64,000 nt of DNA from Actinocatenispora sp963815125 (GCA_963815125.1 CAWFFM010000002.1:620001-684000), one strand, 5' to 3'; positions 1 to 8,539 are shown, counted from the first letter of the stretch. Numbers and translations: made by a program. Notes: generated by a model from the letters alone, not told the origin.

Positions 1-699
1 ACCGTAGCGGCTCGGGTCGACCTGGAACTCGTTGAGGAACCGGGACAGGAACGTACCGATGACACCGACGGTGACCAGACCGGACAGCGTGAACGGGCCG
101 TAGGCGATCCAGCGTGGGGACAGTCGGGCCAGCAGGCTTCCCGCCTCGCCCCCGGCTCCGGCGCTCGTCGGAGTGGGTGCCTCGGTCGCAGCCTGGTCCT
201 GTGGGCCGCGGTGCAGCAGTTCGTCCCGCAGTTGGGCCGCCGCAGGCACGCTCAACGCGTCCAGACGCAACCCGTCGTTGCGGTTGTTGCTGGACAGCCC
301 GGTTCCCACGGTGACCCGGGCCATACCGAGCAGCCGGTGCATCGCCGGCGCCGTCACGTCGACGGTCCGGATCCGGTCACGCCGTACCGACAGCACCCGA
401 CGGCGCAGCAACCCGCGGCGTACCTGTACCTGTTCGGCGGAGATCCGGTACAGCGTGGTGACCCAGCGCAGGACGCCGAGTCCGATCATCGCGCCGACGC
501 CCAGCAGGCTCCACAGTGGACCCCGGCCGCTGGTACTGCCGGCGACCAGGAGACCCACCAGGGCCGGCAATGCCTGGACGAGGTGCTGCACCGGATGGAT
601 GATCAGCATCCGAGGGCTGAGCCGCCGCCACTGATCGACCTGCTCGAGGTGGGGTCGGGTGGTGGGCTCCTGTACTGCTTCCGGACCGGGCGTGCTCAT
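1..699 (-). CDS. PH domain (bPH2, YdbT-like) membrane protein, partial at the window edge
   Basis: The gene enters from 699 and runs off the left edge, so only its first 233 residues are visible. It has an N-terminal region with two hydrophobic stretches, then a basic bPH2 segment (residues about 70-150, with RRGLLRRRVLSVRRDRIRTVD), and after an Ala/Thr/Gly linker another hydrophobic stretch. This is the layout of the YdbT family, which has tandem bacterial PH domains and membrane anchors. The start codon ATG overlaps the stop of the upstream PH gene (ATGA), so the two are translationally coupled, the usual YdbS-YdbT pair. Biochemical function is not established for the family; a role at the membrane or in stress tolerance is only suggested. 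The C-terminal part cannot be checked here. Confidence 0.82.
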   Translation of the reverse strand, partial: MSTPGPEAVQEPTTRPHLEQVDQWRRLSPRMLIIHPVQHLVQALPALVGLLVAGSTSGRGPLWSLLGVGAMIGLGVLRWVTTLYRISAEQVQVRRGLLRRRVLSVRRDRIRTVDVTAPAMHRLLGMARVTVGTGLSSNNRNDGLRLDALSVPAAAQLRDELLHRGPQDQAATEAPTPTSAGAGGEAGSLLARLSPRWIAYGPFTLSGLVTVGVIGTFLSRFLNEFQVDPSRYG

Positions 700-1313
700 G
701 TCGCATCACCCTGCTCGGCCTGCGTCTCCGCGGTCAGCTCGTCCACCAGACGCTGTGCGGTGTCGCGGTCCAGACCGTCGATCTTCAGCGGGCCGGCCGC
801 GGAGGCAGTGGTGACCGTGACGTTGGTGAGGCCGAACAGTTGTTCCAGCGGGCCACGGGAGGAGTCGACGGTCTGGATCCGGGACACCGGTGCGATCCGC
901 CGCTCCTGGTTGAACCAGCCCGCCTGGGTGTAGACGGCCTGGCCGGTGGACTCCCAGCGGTGCACCCGGTAGCGCCACTGCGGCATGATCGTCAGGTGCG
1001 CCGCGATCAGCACGACGGTGACCGGTATCGTCACCAGGCCCCAGCGGGCCAGTGAGTCGAAACCCAGAACCAGAGCCACCACCTGGGCGCCGAGCGGGAA
1101 GACCCAGCCGATCGCGGCCCGCACCAGCCAGTAGCGCCGGGCCCGGGGGCTGACCCGGTGTCGCGGCGGCCGCAACTGCGGCACCGAACCGCTGCGCTGG
1201 TCGAGCGGTGCGGCCTCGTCAGGTGCGGACCCGGTCGCTACAGGCCCGGTGCCGGCTGTCCCGATCAGGGTGCCGGTGCGATCGTCGTCACTCACGCCGC
1301 CACGATGACACAC
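696..1313 (-). CDS. PH domain (bPH2, YdbS-like) membrane protein
   Basis: A 205-residue protein with a Ser/Thr/Ala-rich N-terminus. Two hydrophobic segments follow (about residues 65-105), then a bPH2 domain (about 110-190) with the signature WFNQERRIAPVSRIQTVDSSRGPLEQ, broken here as WFNQERR and RIQTVD. It is the typical short partner of a YdbS/YdbT pair and is coupled to the downstream gene by an ATGA overlap. The start is uncertain: GTG at 1313 and a second in-frame GTG six codons later (reading VSDDDRTG) are both possible, and neither has a clear ribosome binding site. It is probably an inner-membrane protein of unknown biochemical role. Confidence 0.82.
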   Translation of the reverse strand: MCHRGGVSDDDRTGTLIGTAGTGPVATGSAPDEAAPLDQRSGSVPQLRPPRHRVSPRARRYWLVRAAIGWVFPLGAQVVALVLGFDSLARWGLVTIPVTVVLIAAHLTIMPQWRYRVHRWESTGQAVYTQAGWFNQERRIAPVSRIQTVDSSRGPLEQLFGLTNVTVTTASAAGPLKIDGLDRDTAQRLVDELTAETQAEQGDAT

Positions 1314-1390
1314 CGCCAGCAGGTGGAGCCAGGCCGGTACCGGTCAGCGGCACGGCGCCGGTTCGCGCGGGTGACGGGCGCCAGGGTCGG

Positions 1391-2641
1391 TCATCCCGTT
1401 CGACCCTGATCGGCAGGGAAGGCCGAGGCGGCCGGGCTGGTCGGGATCGTGCCGCCGCTGAGCTCCTCGATGGTGGCGGTCGACTTGCCGACCAGTGCGG
1501 TACCGAAGAACCTGGCCATGCCCGGGAGGCTGGTCAGCCTCAGCGCGGACCGGCGCAGGTGCAGTCGTAATGGGGTGGACGGCAGGAACCATTCCGCGCC
1601 GCGCCGGGCGACCTGCTGCTTACCCGTCACTACCGGTTGCCATGACTGCTGGTAGCGGGTGAGCGCCGTCTCCACCGAACCGTCCTTGTGTGGATCGGCG
1701 TCGGCCAGATGCCCGGCGAGTACGTAGGCACCGGCGATGGCCAGTGAGGCGCCCTGTCCGGCCAACAGTGAGACAGCCTGGCAGGCGTCGCCCAGCAGGG
1801 TCACCCGCTGCCGGCTCCACTGGGGGAGTTCGATCTGGGCGACCTGGTCGTAGTAGATCTCGCCGGCTGACGGGCAGTTGTCCAGCGCCTCCGGTACGAC
1901 CCAACCCAGTGAGCCATATCGGGTGTGAAGGGCCTGCCGTACGTCGGCGGGTACGGCTGGATCATCGGTGCGGTGCACGGTGAACGCGGCGACCCGACCG
2001 TCGCGTAGCCCGTAGAAGCCCATCTGGCATCCGGTCGTGTCGGTGAGGCAGAACCGGTTGCCGATCTGTCGGTGGATGTGCGGCGCGTCGAACAGGAAGG
2101 CCGCGGTATGGAACCCGAGGTAGCGCAGGAACTGCCGTTCCGGGCCGAAGACCAGGTGCCGGACACTCGAGTGGATGCCATCTGCGCCGACCAGCAGGTC
2201 GGCCTCGATCTCACCGCCGTCGGACAGGACCACCCGCACTCCGCCGGGGGAGTTGTCGATTCTGCTGATGCTTCTACCGAAACGTAGGTCGATGCGGTGC
2301 TCCACGGCCTCCCGTAGGGCCAGCTCGAGATCCGGCCGCATGATGCTCAGCAGCTGACCATCAAGTGCCCGGCCGAACTGCGCGTAGTCCAGGCCGGCGC
2401 GCCGGCGGCCGGAGGTGTCGAGGTAGCACATCTCGTCGACCTGGTAACCCAGCTCGGTGAGGCGAGGGAGCAGCCCCATTGCCCGGGAGGCGTCGTAACC
2501 AGGTCCGAAGAAGTCGATCATGTACCCCTGGGTGCGGGGACCCGGCGCCTTCTCGATCACGGTCACCTCCCAGTGCAATGCGGCCAGCCGGTGCGCCAGC
2601 GCGAGGCCGGCGATGCCGGCACCACAGATCACGACCTTCAC
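1391..2641 (-). CDS. FAD-dependent monooxygenase (PHBH fold)
   Basis: A 416-residue class A flavoprotein monooxygenase. The dinucleotide-binding motif GAGIAGLALA sits at the N-terminus. The second signature is GADGIHSSVR at about residue 150-160, and the GD motif is LLGDACQAVSLLAGQG at about 280. These three motifs bind FAD and NAD(P)H in the p-hydroxybenzoate hydroxylase/TetX-like fold, so hydroxylation of an aromatic or polyketide-like small molecule is likely; the substrate cannot be read. I chose GTG at 2641 because GGGAGGA lies 7 bases upstream. A longer open frame to 2995 is translationally open but runs into the divergent promoter region and the next gene. It stands alone on the minus strand, divergent from the ADP-ribosylglycohydrolase gene. 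Confidence 0.88.
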   Translation of the reverse strand: MKVVICGAGIAGLALAHRLAALHWEVTVIEKAPGPRTQGYMIDFFGPGYDASRAMGLLPRLTELGYQVDEMCYLDTSGRRRAGLDYAQFGRALDGQLLSIMRPDLELALREAVEHRIDLRFGRSISRIDNSPGGVRVVLSDGGEIEADLLVGADGIHSSVRHLVFGPERQFLRYLGFHTAAFLFDAPHIHRQIGNRFCLTDTTGCQMGFYGLRDGRVAAFTVHRTDDPAVPADVRQALHTRYGSLGWVVPEALDNCPSAGEIYYDQVAQIELPQWSRQRVTLLGDACQAVSLLAGQGASLAIAGAYVLAGHLADADPHKDGSVETALTRYQQSWQPVVTGKQQVARRGAEWFLPSTPLRLHLRRSALRLTSLPGMARFFGTALVGKSTATIEELSGGTIPTSPAASAFPADQGRTG

Positions 2642-2689
2642 CGCGGTCCTCCCGTCGATCACGTGTATGTGCCGCCCAGGGCGCTGTGT

Positions 2690-2752
2690 GAACGCCGCAT
2701 GGCGCGAACACCGCATTGAGCGGACGCCTTGGGCGTACGTCCAATATACATC
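2690..2752. promoter_or_regulatory. Divergent promoter region with direct and inverted repeats
   Basis: The 235-bp space between the monooxygenase and ADP-ribosylglycohydrolase genes contains a near-identical direct repeat, GAACgCCGCAT (2690-2700) and GAACaCCGCAT (2706-2716), offset by 16 bp. An inverted repeat GGACG/CGTCC follows at 2721-2741 and then an AT-rich stretch (AATATACAT) that could be a -10 region for either strand. This looks like a binding site for a regulator shared by the divergent pair. It is an inference from symmetry only. Confidence 0.35.
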
Positions 2753-2876
2753 TACGGCCCGCACCGCCGTGATCGGGCGGAACCGGGCAGCGTTGCTTCC
2801 CGGTCGCAGACCGGCCGTGCCGGCGCTCACGCCGTGTGCGGATACTTCCGCGACGACGCTGGCTATGCTCGTCGCC

Positions 2877-3863
2877 ATGGGTGGATCAGGCGCCTGGCCG
2901 GCGGACCGTCGGGACCTGGTGGCGGGCGCGCTGATCGGCGTACATGCCGGTGACGCCTTGGGCGCCACGGTGGAGTTCTCGTCCTGGCGCGACATCCGGG
3001 ACCGTTACCCGCACGGCGTCCGGGAGATCGTCGGTGGCGGGCCGTTCCGCTGGCCGGCCGGGCATGCCACCGACGACACCGACCTCACCCGTGCCGTGCT
3101 GCTCGCCTACCTCGACGGCTCCCACGACGTGGTCCGCACCGCTGCCGACCGGATGCTCGACTGGCTGTTCGGCGACTGGCCCGATCGGACCCCCGGCTCG
3201 ATGCCGGCGGACGTCGGTGCGGCAACCGCCACCGGACTGCGCCGCTACCAGCGCACCGGTGATCCGGCCCGTAGCGGAGCCGGCGCGGGTCGGGCCGGGA
3301 ACGGTTCCCTGATGCGCTGCGTCGCCACCGCGCTGGCGGTCGCTGACCGGGACCGCCGGATCCGCGAATCGATGGCGCTCTCGGCGATCACCCACGACGA
3401 CGTGCGGTGCACCGTGGCATGTGCCGCGTACAACGAGATCGTCGCCGCGCTGATCGCCGGAAGCTCCGCCGAGGACGCCGTACGGACCGGTCGTGACACC
3501 GCGGTGGAACTGGACGCTGCGCCGGTGGTCGACGCCGTCGAGCATGGTCGTGACCTGCGCCCCGCCCAGCTCGCGTCGACCGGGCAGATCCCGTTACCGG
3601 ACGGCGGTGCCGGTTACGTGCTGGACAGCCTGAGCCTCGCGGTCGCCGCGGTGCTCGACCCCCGGCCTTTCCCGGATGTGCTCATCGACATCGTCCGGGT
3701 CGGCAACGACACCGACACCAACGGTGCCATCGCCGGTGGTCTGCTCGGTGCGCGGGACGGACTCGGTGCCATTCCCGCACGGTGGACGGCCGGCCTGCAG
3801 TTCGGTACGGAGTTCCTCGCCGCCGCGGCCCGACTGACCACGGGAGAGCCTGACGCCAGGTAA
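2877..3863 (+). CDS. ADP-ribosylglycohydrolase family protein
   Basis: A 328-residue protein with the hallmarks of the DraG/ARH family. GVHAGDALGATVE is near the N-terminus. The metal-site motif ATDDTDLTRA follows at about residue 64, then NGSLMR at about 142, and the second metal site GNDTDTNGAIAGGLLGA near residue 280. These Asp/Thr clusters hold the two Mg ions that remove ADP-ribose from proteins or hydrolyse related N- or O-glycosidic ADP-ribose bonds. The start is ATG at 2877; an in-frame ATG at 2865 is an alternative. No partner ADP-ribosyltransferase is visible nearby, so the substrate is unknown. It is divergent from the flavin monooxygenase and followed 40 bp later by a methyltransferase gene. 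Confidence 0.9.
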   Translation: MGGSGAWPADRRDLVAGALIGVHAGDALGATVEFSSWRDIRDRYPHGVREIVGGGPFRWPAGHATDDTDLTRAVLLAYLDGSHDVVRTAADRMLDWLFGDWPDRTPGSMPADVGAATATGLRRYQRTGDPARSGAGAGRAGNGSLMRCVATALAVADRDRRIRESMALSAITHDDVRCTVACAAYNEIVAALIAGSSAEDAVRTGRDTAVELDAAPVVDAVEHGRDLRPAQLASTGQIPLPDGGAGYVLDSLSLAVAAVLDPRPFPDVLIDIVRVGNDTDTNGAIAGGLLGARDGLGAIPARWTAGLQFGTEFLAAAARLTTGEPDAR

Positions 3864-3903
3864 AGGACTTGCCGGTTCAGTGCACGCCGCTGACACTGCC
3901 CTG

Positions 3904-4665
3904 ATGGATACGACAGCGACATTCGACGAACTGCTCGCCGAGGGTGCAGCCGTACCGGTGGACGGGTGGGATTTCTCCTGGTTCGAGGGTCGGGCCAGCG
4001 AGCAGCGACCGTCCTGGGGATACGCCAGGTCGATGGCGCGCCGGATGGCCGGCGCCTCCGCCGCCCTGGACGTACAGACCGGGGGCGGTGAGGTGCTCGC
4101 GCAGGCTACCCAGCCGCCGCCGGTACTGGCCGCCACCGAATCATGGCCGCCGAACATCGAGGTGGCCCGACGCAACCTGGCGGGTCTGGGCGCGACGGTG
4201 CATGCGGTCGCCGATGACGCGGACCTGCCGTTCCCGGCGGAGTCGTTCGATCTGGTGGTCAGCCGGCATCCGACCAGCGTGCGGTGGGAGGAGATCGCGC
4301 GGGTGCTCCGGCCCGGCGGAACGTACTTCTCCCAGCAGGTCGGTGCCGGATCGGTACGCGAACTCACCGACTTCATGATGGGGCCGCAACCGGTGGGCGA
4401 GCAGCGCAGCCCGGACCGGGCGGCGGCCCAGGCCCGGGCCGCGGGACTGGTCGTGGTCGACCTGCGCGCAGAATCGTTGCGGATGGAGTTCCACGACATC
4501 GGTGCGGTGGTGCACTTCCTGCGCAAGGTCATCTGGATCGTGCCGGGGTTCACCGTGGAGCGCTACCGCCCACAGTTGGCCTCCCTGCACGACACGATCC
4601 GGCGACAGGGTCCGTTCGTGGCGCACAGTGAACGCTTCCTGATCGAGGCCCGCAGGCCGAGCTGA
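3904..4665 (+). CDS. Class I SAM-dependent methyltransferase
   Basis: A 253-residue Rossmann-fold methyltransferase. Motif I is ALDVQTGGGEVL (about residue 50), with a Gln where Gly is more usual. The acidic motif II region is absent in classical form. The motif 'DADLPFPAESFDLVVSRH' shows the DLPFxxxSFDLV pattern (about 105-120), and VLRPGGTYFSQQ is the post-I motif (about 135). This architecture matches UbiE/COQ5-type small-molecule methyltransferases; the acceptor is not predictable. ATG 3904 is the likely start; a GTG at 3880 is in frame. It lies 40 bp after the ADP-ribosylglycohydrolase gene on the same strand, so the two may be co-transcribed. Confidence 0.85.
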   Translation: MDTTATFDELLAEGAAVPVDGWDFSWFEGRASEQRPSWGYARSMARRMAGASAALDVQTGGGEVLAQATQPPPVLAATESWPPNIEVARRNLAGLGATVHAVADDADLPFPAESFDLVVSRHPTSVRWEEIARVLRPGGTYFSQQVGAGSVRELTDFMMGPQPVGEQRSPDRAAAQARAAGLVVVDLRAESLRMEFHDIGAVVHFLRKVIWIVPGFTVERYRPQLASLHDTIRRQGPFVAHSERFLIEARRPS

Positions 4666-4710
4666 GCAGTCGGCCGTCGCCGTCAGGGGGCGTGCCGATG
4701 CTCAGCGCGA

Positions 4711-4813
4711 GCTAGTATTAGGTGATCGAGGACTGACCCACCGTAGGTGTCACTGCCGGGCATCGCCCTGGGCAGCTCCACTCATTCCGACCCCTCGCGA
4801 GGTCGGGTTAGGA
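4711..4813 (+). promoter_or_regulatory. Promoter-like TAGTAT and two-hairpin 5' leader before DUF5994 gene
   Basis: A -10-like TAGTAT lies at 4713-4718. The roughly 95 bases between it and the ATG contain two hairpins. The first pairs CTGCC-GGGC (4753-4761) with GCCC (4765-4768) and GGCAG (4771-4775), with a 2-nt bulge and a 3-nt loop. The second pairs CCGACC (4787-4792) with GGTCGG (4801-4806) and ends 3 bases before the AGGAG ribosome binding site. The layout allows translational control, but no known riboswitch class is recognised. Confidence 0.4.
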
Positions 4814-4822
4814 GCCGGCACC

Positions 4823-5377
4823 ATGGTTGACACGACCCCGCAGGACTTAGCAGGTGGCCACGACGCACCGCAACCTGGGCTGCGGCTGCAGGTGGATCCG
4901 GATCCCCGCAGGATCGGCGCGTTGGCTGGTGCCTGGTGGCCACGCTCGCGGGTGCTCTCCGCCGAACTGCCCGCCCTGATCGAAGGGCTGAACGCCTGGT
5001 TGAACGAGTTCGGGCCGGGCCACGGTGAGCAGATCACCCGGGTGGCGGTACATCTGAGCCAGTGGACCAGTGTGCCCCGCCATCTCGATGTCGGTGGTCG
5101 GCGGGTGGCACTGAGTTCCTTCGGCGCGGTCGATGCGAACACTGTCAGCGCCGCCTGCGGCAACGGATACACGTTGGACCTGCTGGTGGTGCCGCCGCAG
5201 GTGGCGACCGACGCGGCGGGCGCCGCCATGGCGATGGCGATGGACCGGGCCCACCGTGAGCGTGCCTCGGCCATTCTCGCGGCCGTGCTGCCCGAGCGGT
5301 CGTTCACCGTCGAACCCGCGCGTAGTTGGGATGTGCCCGCCGCATCGGCGTCTGCGGCTTGGAACACCACCACCTGA
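4823..5377 (+). CDS. DUF5994 family protein
   Basis: A 184-residue cytosolic protein whose N-terminal half carries the pattern of DUF5994: RLQVDPDPRRIG, then GAWWPRSRVLSAELPAL, then ITRVAVHLSQWTSVPRHLDVGG shown here only by its core SQWTSVPR, and LLVVPP. The family is actinobacterial, often present in several copies per genome, and has no defined biochemical function. The start ATG 4823 is preceded by AGGAG at 4810-4813 with good spacing. There is no signal peptide or membrane segment. The C-terminus is Ala/Ser-rich and probably disordered. The structured leader upstream hints at post-transcriptional regulation. Confidence 0.82.
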   Translation: MVDTTPQDLAGGHDAPQPGLRLQVDPDPRRIGALAGAWWPRSRVLSAELPALIEGLNAWLNEFGPGHGEQITRVAVHLSQWTSVPRHLDVGGRRVALSSFGAVDANTVSAACGNGYTLDLLVVPPQVATDAAGAAMAMAMDRAHRERASAILAAVLPERSFTVEPARSWDVPAASASAAWNTTT

Positions 5378-5446
5378 ACACGCGGGCTGCGTCGTTCTGT
5401 GTCGACGGTGGGGGCGGGTTGGGGCATCCGGCGTGCGCTGGAGGAT

Positions 5447-5473
5447 CATGTTGAGTCTGACCGACTCAACATG
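5447..5473 (+). promoter_or_regulatory. Perfect 11-bp inverted repeat abutting the ribosome binding site of the S9 peptidase gene
   Basis: CATGTTGAGTC (5447-5457) and GACTCAACATG (5463-5473) are perfect complements separated by 5 bases (TGACC). The last base of the right arm is the first G of the GGAGG ribosome binding site (5473-5477) of the peptidase at 5486. It could act as an RNA hairpin limiting ribosome access, or as a DNA operator for a dimeric repressor. The arms are much richer in A/T than the surroundings. Confidence 0.6.
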
Positions 5474-5485
5474 GAGGTCCGACGA

Positions 5486-7495
5486 ATGCGCTACCCCGAG
5501 GCGCCGCGGTCCGGGGCCGCCGAACGCCGTCACGGACGTTCGGTCGCCGACCCGTACCGCTGGCTGGAGCGAGACGATGCCAGTACCCGGGCCTGGACCA
5601 CAGCGCAGGACGAGCTGGCGGGAGCGTACTTCGACAGACTGGACGGTGCCTGCGCGCAGTGGCGGCAACGGCAACGTGAGCTGACCAGGGCCGATGTCGG
5701 GGTGCCCCGCGAGTGCGGTGGGCGTAGTTTCCTGACCAGACGTGCGCCGGACGCCGAGCATTCCGCCTGCGTGGTCGTCGATGCCGACGGTCAGCAACGT
5801 ACGCTGCTGGATCCCGCCGTGATGTCCGCCCGCGGCACCGTCACCTTGGATGCGTTCACCCCGTCACCGGACGGCCGGCTGCTCGCCTACCAGGTCAGCG
5901 AGGGCGGCGACGACCGGTCCTGGCTGCAGGTATGTCACGTCGACACGCTGGCCGACACCGGCCCGCCGATCCCGGTCGGCTGGGCGGCGGATGTCGCCTG
6001 GCTACCCGATTCCACCGGGTTCTACTACCAGCGCGCGGGACGGACACCTGCGCTGTACCAGGTCTGGCGGCATCTGGTCGACGAAACCGCAGAGCACGAC
6101 AGCCTCGTCGTCGACGACTTCGGTATCCCGGGAGTCGAGTTCGCGTTGTCTGTCAGTCCGTCGGGACACTGGCTGTCCGTCACCTCGATCCTGGGTTCCA
6201 ACGCCGGCAGCGAGCTACGACTGGTCGACCTGCGTACCGGGGAACGCACCGAGGTGGTCACCGGGTCGGACTGCCTGATCCGAGCGCACTTCGGTCCCGG
6301 CGACCAGCTCTACCTGCTGACCACACTCGACGCACCGCGCTGGCGACTCGCGGTGGCTGATCCTGCGGATCCCGTACCGGAGCGCTGGCGCACCCTCGTG
6401 GCGGAGGGTGAGGACTTCCTCTACGCCTACCAGGTGACCGTGCGCGGCATCCTCACCGCGCACCGCCGGCACGTTGTCAGCCGGGTCAGCCTGCACGATC
6501 CGACCAGACGGCGGGCGCCCGCCGCTGTCGAGATCCCTGGGCCAGGGGCCGTGGACGTCGGCGGCGGGCGACGCAGCTTCGTCACCTACACCGACCACAC
6601 CACGCCCACCATGCTGCTACGCCTCGACGCGGACACCGGGCGGCTGGTTGCCGAGGACGACGCGGCCCCCACGACGTCGCCGGCCACCGGAGTCGACGTC
6701 GTGCAGCTGTTCGCCACCTCGCCCGACGGGACCCGGATCCCGATGTTCGTGCTGTCCCCGGCCGGGATCCCCGACGACCGGCCGTTGCCGACCGTGCTGG
6801 AGGGGTACGGCGGCTGGAACGTCCCCTTTCTGCCCCGGTACGCGCCGCAACGCCTCGCCTGGGTACGGGCCGGCGGGCGGTATGTCGTCACCAATCTCCG
6901 CGGCGGTGGGGAGTACGGCGCCCAGTGGTTTCTCGACGGCATGCGTGCTCGACAGCAGAATCCGGTCGACGACTTCCTCGCCTGTGCCCACCGGCTCGTC
7001 GAGATGGGCCGGACCACGCCGTCGATGCTCGGTGCGCTCGGCGGCAGCAAGGGCGGACTGACCGTTGGCGCCGCGATCACCCAGGAGCCGGAGACCTTCG
7101 GCGCGGCGGTGATGTCGGCACCGATGCTGGACATGGTGCGCTATGAGCAACTCGGCAACGGGGCCATCTGGTCCGACGGCTTCGGCACCGCGGAGGACCC
7201 TGAGCAGTTCGGTTGGCTGGCCGCGATCTCGGCGTACCACCGGGTACGTCCGGGCGTAGGCTACCCGGCCTGCCTGCTGATGATCTTCGACAACGACACT
7301 CGGGTGCATCCGGCACACGCCCGCAAGATGTGCGCGGCGCTGCAGTACGGGCGCGGCGCCGCCGAGCCGCCGGTGCTGCTGCGTCGCAAACCCGACGCCG
7401 GACATGCCGCCAGATCGGCTGGTCGGATGCGCGACCTGCACGCCGACCAGCTCGCCTTCCTCGCCGACCAGCTCGGGATGGCACAGCCGGCGTGA
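5486..7495 (+). CDS. Prolyl oligopeptidase family serine peptidase (S9)
   Basis: A 669-residue two-domain peptidase. The N-terminal part opens with RHGRSVADPYRWLE, the typical start of S9A enzymes, and continues as a beta-propeller (about residues 70-400). The C-terminal alpha/beta-hydrolase domain has the nucleophile elbow GGSKGG (Ser about 519). The acid is probably Asp in FDNDTRVHPAH (about 601), and the histidine is in DAGHAA (about 639). It should cleave short peptides, mostly after proline, in the cytoplasm, as there is no signal peptide. ATG 5486 is chosen because GGAGG lies 8 bases upstream; ATG 5471 is in frame but inside the inverted repeat. A bidirectional terminator follows at 7502-7539. 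Confidence 0.93.
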   Translation: MRYPEAPRSGAAERRHGRSVADPYRWLERDDASTRAWTTAQDELAGAYFDRLDGACAQWRQRQRELTRADVGVPRECGGRSFLTRRAPDAEHSACVVVDADGQQRTLLDPAVMSARGTVTLDAFTPSPDGRLLAYQVSEGGDDRSWLQVCHVDTLADTGPPIPVGWAADVAWLPDSTGFYYQRAGRTPALYQVWRHLVDETAEHDSLVVDDFGIPGVEFALSVSPSGHWLSVTSILGSNAGSELRLVDLRTGERTEVVTGSDCLIRAHFGPGDQLYLLTTLDAPRWRLAVADPADPVPERWRTLVAEGEDFLYAYQVTVRGILTAHRRHVVSRVSLHDPTRRRAPAAVEIPGPGAVDVGGGRRSFVTYTDHTTPTMLLRLDADTGRLVAEDDAAPTTSPATGVDVVQLFATSPDGTRIPMFVLSPAGIPDDRPLPTVLEGYGGWNVPFLPRYAPQRLAWVRAGGRYVVTNLRGGGEYGAQWFLDGMRARQQNPVDDFLACAHRLVEMGRTTPSMLGALGGSKGGLTVGAAITQEPETFGAAVMSAPMLDMVRYEQLGNGAIWSDGFGTAEDPEQFGWLAAISAYHRVRPGVGYPACLLMIFDNDTRVHPAHARKMCAALQYGRGAAEPPVLLRRKPDAGHAARSAGRMRDLHADQLAFLADQLGMAQPA

Positions 7496-7501
7496 CGGAG
7501 A

Positions 7502-7539
7502 CCGGTGCCGCCGCACATTCAACCGGCCGGCGGCACCGG
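7502..7539. terminator. Bidirectional hairpin terminator between convergent genes
   Basis: CCGGTGCCGCCG (7502-7513) pairs perfectly with CGGCGGCACCGG (7528-7539) across a 14-base loop. It sits between the stop codons of the convergent S9 peptidase and aldo/keto reductase genes and has no U-tract, as is common in high-GC actinomycetes. Confidence 0.75.
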
Positions 7540-7546
7540 GTCTGGT

Positions 7547-8539
7547 TCAGCGGTTCAGCGCGGACATGGCCGCCTCGGGATACCGCTCGCCGGCGGTGAC
7601 CCCACGCGGTGCGACAGCCTCGATCGCCGCCAGTTCCGCCGGGGTGAGTGCGACATCCAGCGCGCCCACGTTCTCGGCCAGGTACGACCGGCGCTTGGTG
7701 CCGGGGATGGGCACCAGATCCTGGCCCTGTGCCAGGACCCAGGCCAGCGCCAGCTGTGCCGCGCTGACCCCCTTGGCTTCGGCGATGCGGTGCACCTCGT
7801 TGACTACCCGCAGGTTCGCGGTGAAGTTCTCACCCTGGAACCGGGGGGAGTTGCGCCGCCAGTCGTCCTCTGCCAGATCCTCCGGGCGTCGTATCGCACC
7901 GGACAGGAAACCCCGGCCGAGTGGGCTGTAGGGCACGAAACCGATACCCAGTTCCCGTACGGTGGCCAGCACACCATCGTCCTCGACGTCCCGGGTGAAC
8001 AGCGAGTACTCGGTCTGCACCGCGCTGATCGGCGCGGTGGCGTGCGCCCTCCGGATCGTCTCCGGCGCAGCCTCGGAGATACCCAGGAACCGGACCTTCC
8101 CGGCCCGGACCAGGTCGCCGAGCGCGCCCCACGTCTCCTCGATCGGTACGGTCGGGTCCACCCGGTGCTGGTAGTACAGATCGACGTGATCGGTGCCGAG
8201 CCGGCGCAGGGAGCCCTCGAGTTGGCGGCGTAGGTAGCCGGGGTGCCCGTTGACCCGGCCGGTGAGCCGACCGTCGTCGTCGACCTCGTTGCCGAACTTG
8301 GTCGCGAGCACCACCTGGTCGCGCCGGCCGCGGACGGCCGAACCGACCAGTGTCTCGTTGGTGTGCGGACCGTACATGTCGGCCGTGTCCAGGAACGTGA
8401 CACCCAGCTCCAGTGCCCGGTCGATGGTCGCACGTGACTCCGCGTCGTCCTGACCGCCGTAGGCGAACGTCATTCCCATGCAGCCCAGGCCCATGGTCGA
8501 CACCGTGAGGCCCTGGCTGCCCAATGTCCGCTGCTGCAT
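7547..8539 (-). CDS. Aldo/keto reductase
   Basis: A 330-residue TIM-barrel NADPH-dependent oxidoreductase of the AKR superfamily (YajO/AKR13-like). The catalytic tetrad is visible: Asp and Tyr in DTADMYG (about residues 50-56), Lys in ATKFG (about 81), and His in YYQHRVD (about 121). The C-terminal cofactor loop is IPGTKR. It reduces carbonyl compounds; the substrate is unknown. I moved the start from 8602 to ATG 8539 because TAGGAG lies 6 bases upstream and the extra N-terminal residues do not resemble the family. It lies 110 bp downstream of the GH130 gene, on the same strand, so read-through from the sugar operon is possible. Confidence 0.92.
   Translation of the reverse strand: MQQRTLGSQGLTVSTMGLGCMGMTFAYGGQDDAESRATIDRALELGVTFLDTADMYGPHTNETLVGSAVRGRRDQVVLATKFGNEVDDDGRLTGRVNGHPGYLRRQLEGSLRRLGTDHVDLYYQHRVDPTVPIEETWGALGDLVRAGKVRFLGISEAAPETIRRAHATAPISAVQTEYSLFTRDVEDDGVLATVRELGIGFVPYSPLGRGFLSGAIRRPEDLAEDDWRRNSPRFQGENFTANLRVVNEVHRIAEAKGVSAAQLALAWVLAQGQDLVPIPGTKRRSYLAENVGALDVALTPAELAAIEAVAPRGVTAGERYPEAAMSALNR

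Noticed and set aside
2642..2995. Extended reading frame upstream of the flavin monooxygenase
   Set aside because: It overlaps the divergent promoter region and the start of the ADP-ribosylglycohydrolase gene; the GTG at 2641 has a far better ribosome binding site and begins at the FAD motif.
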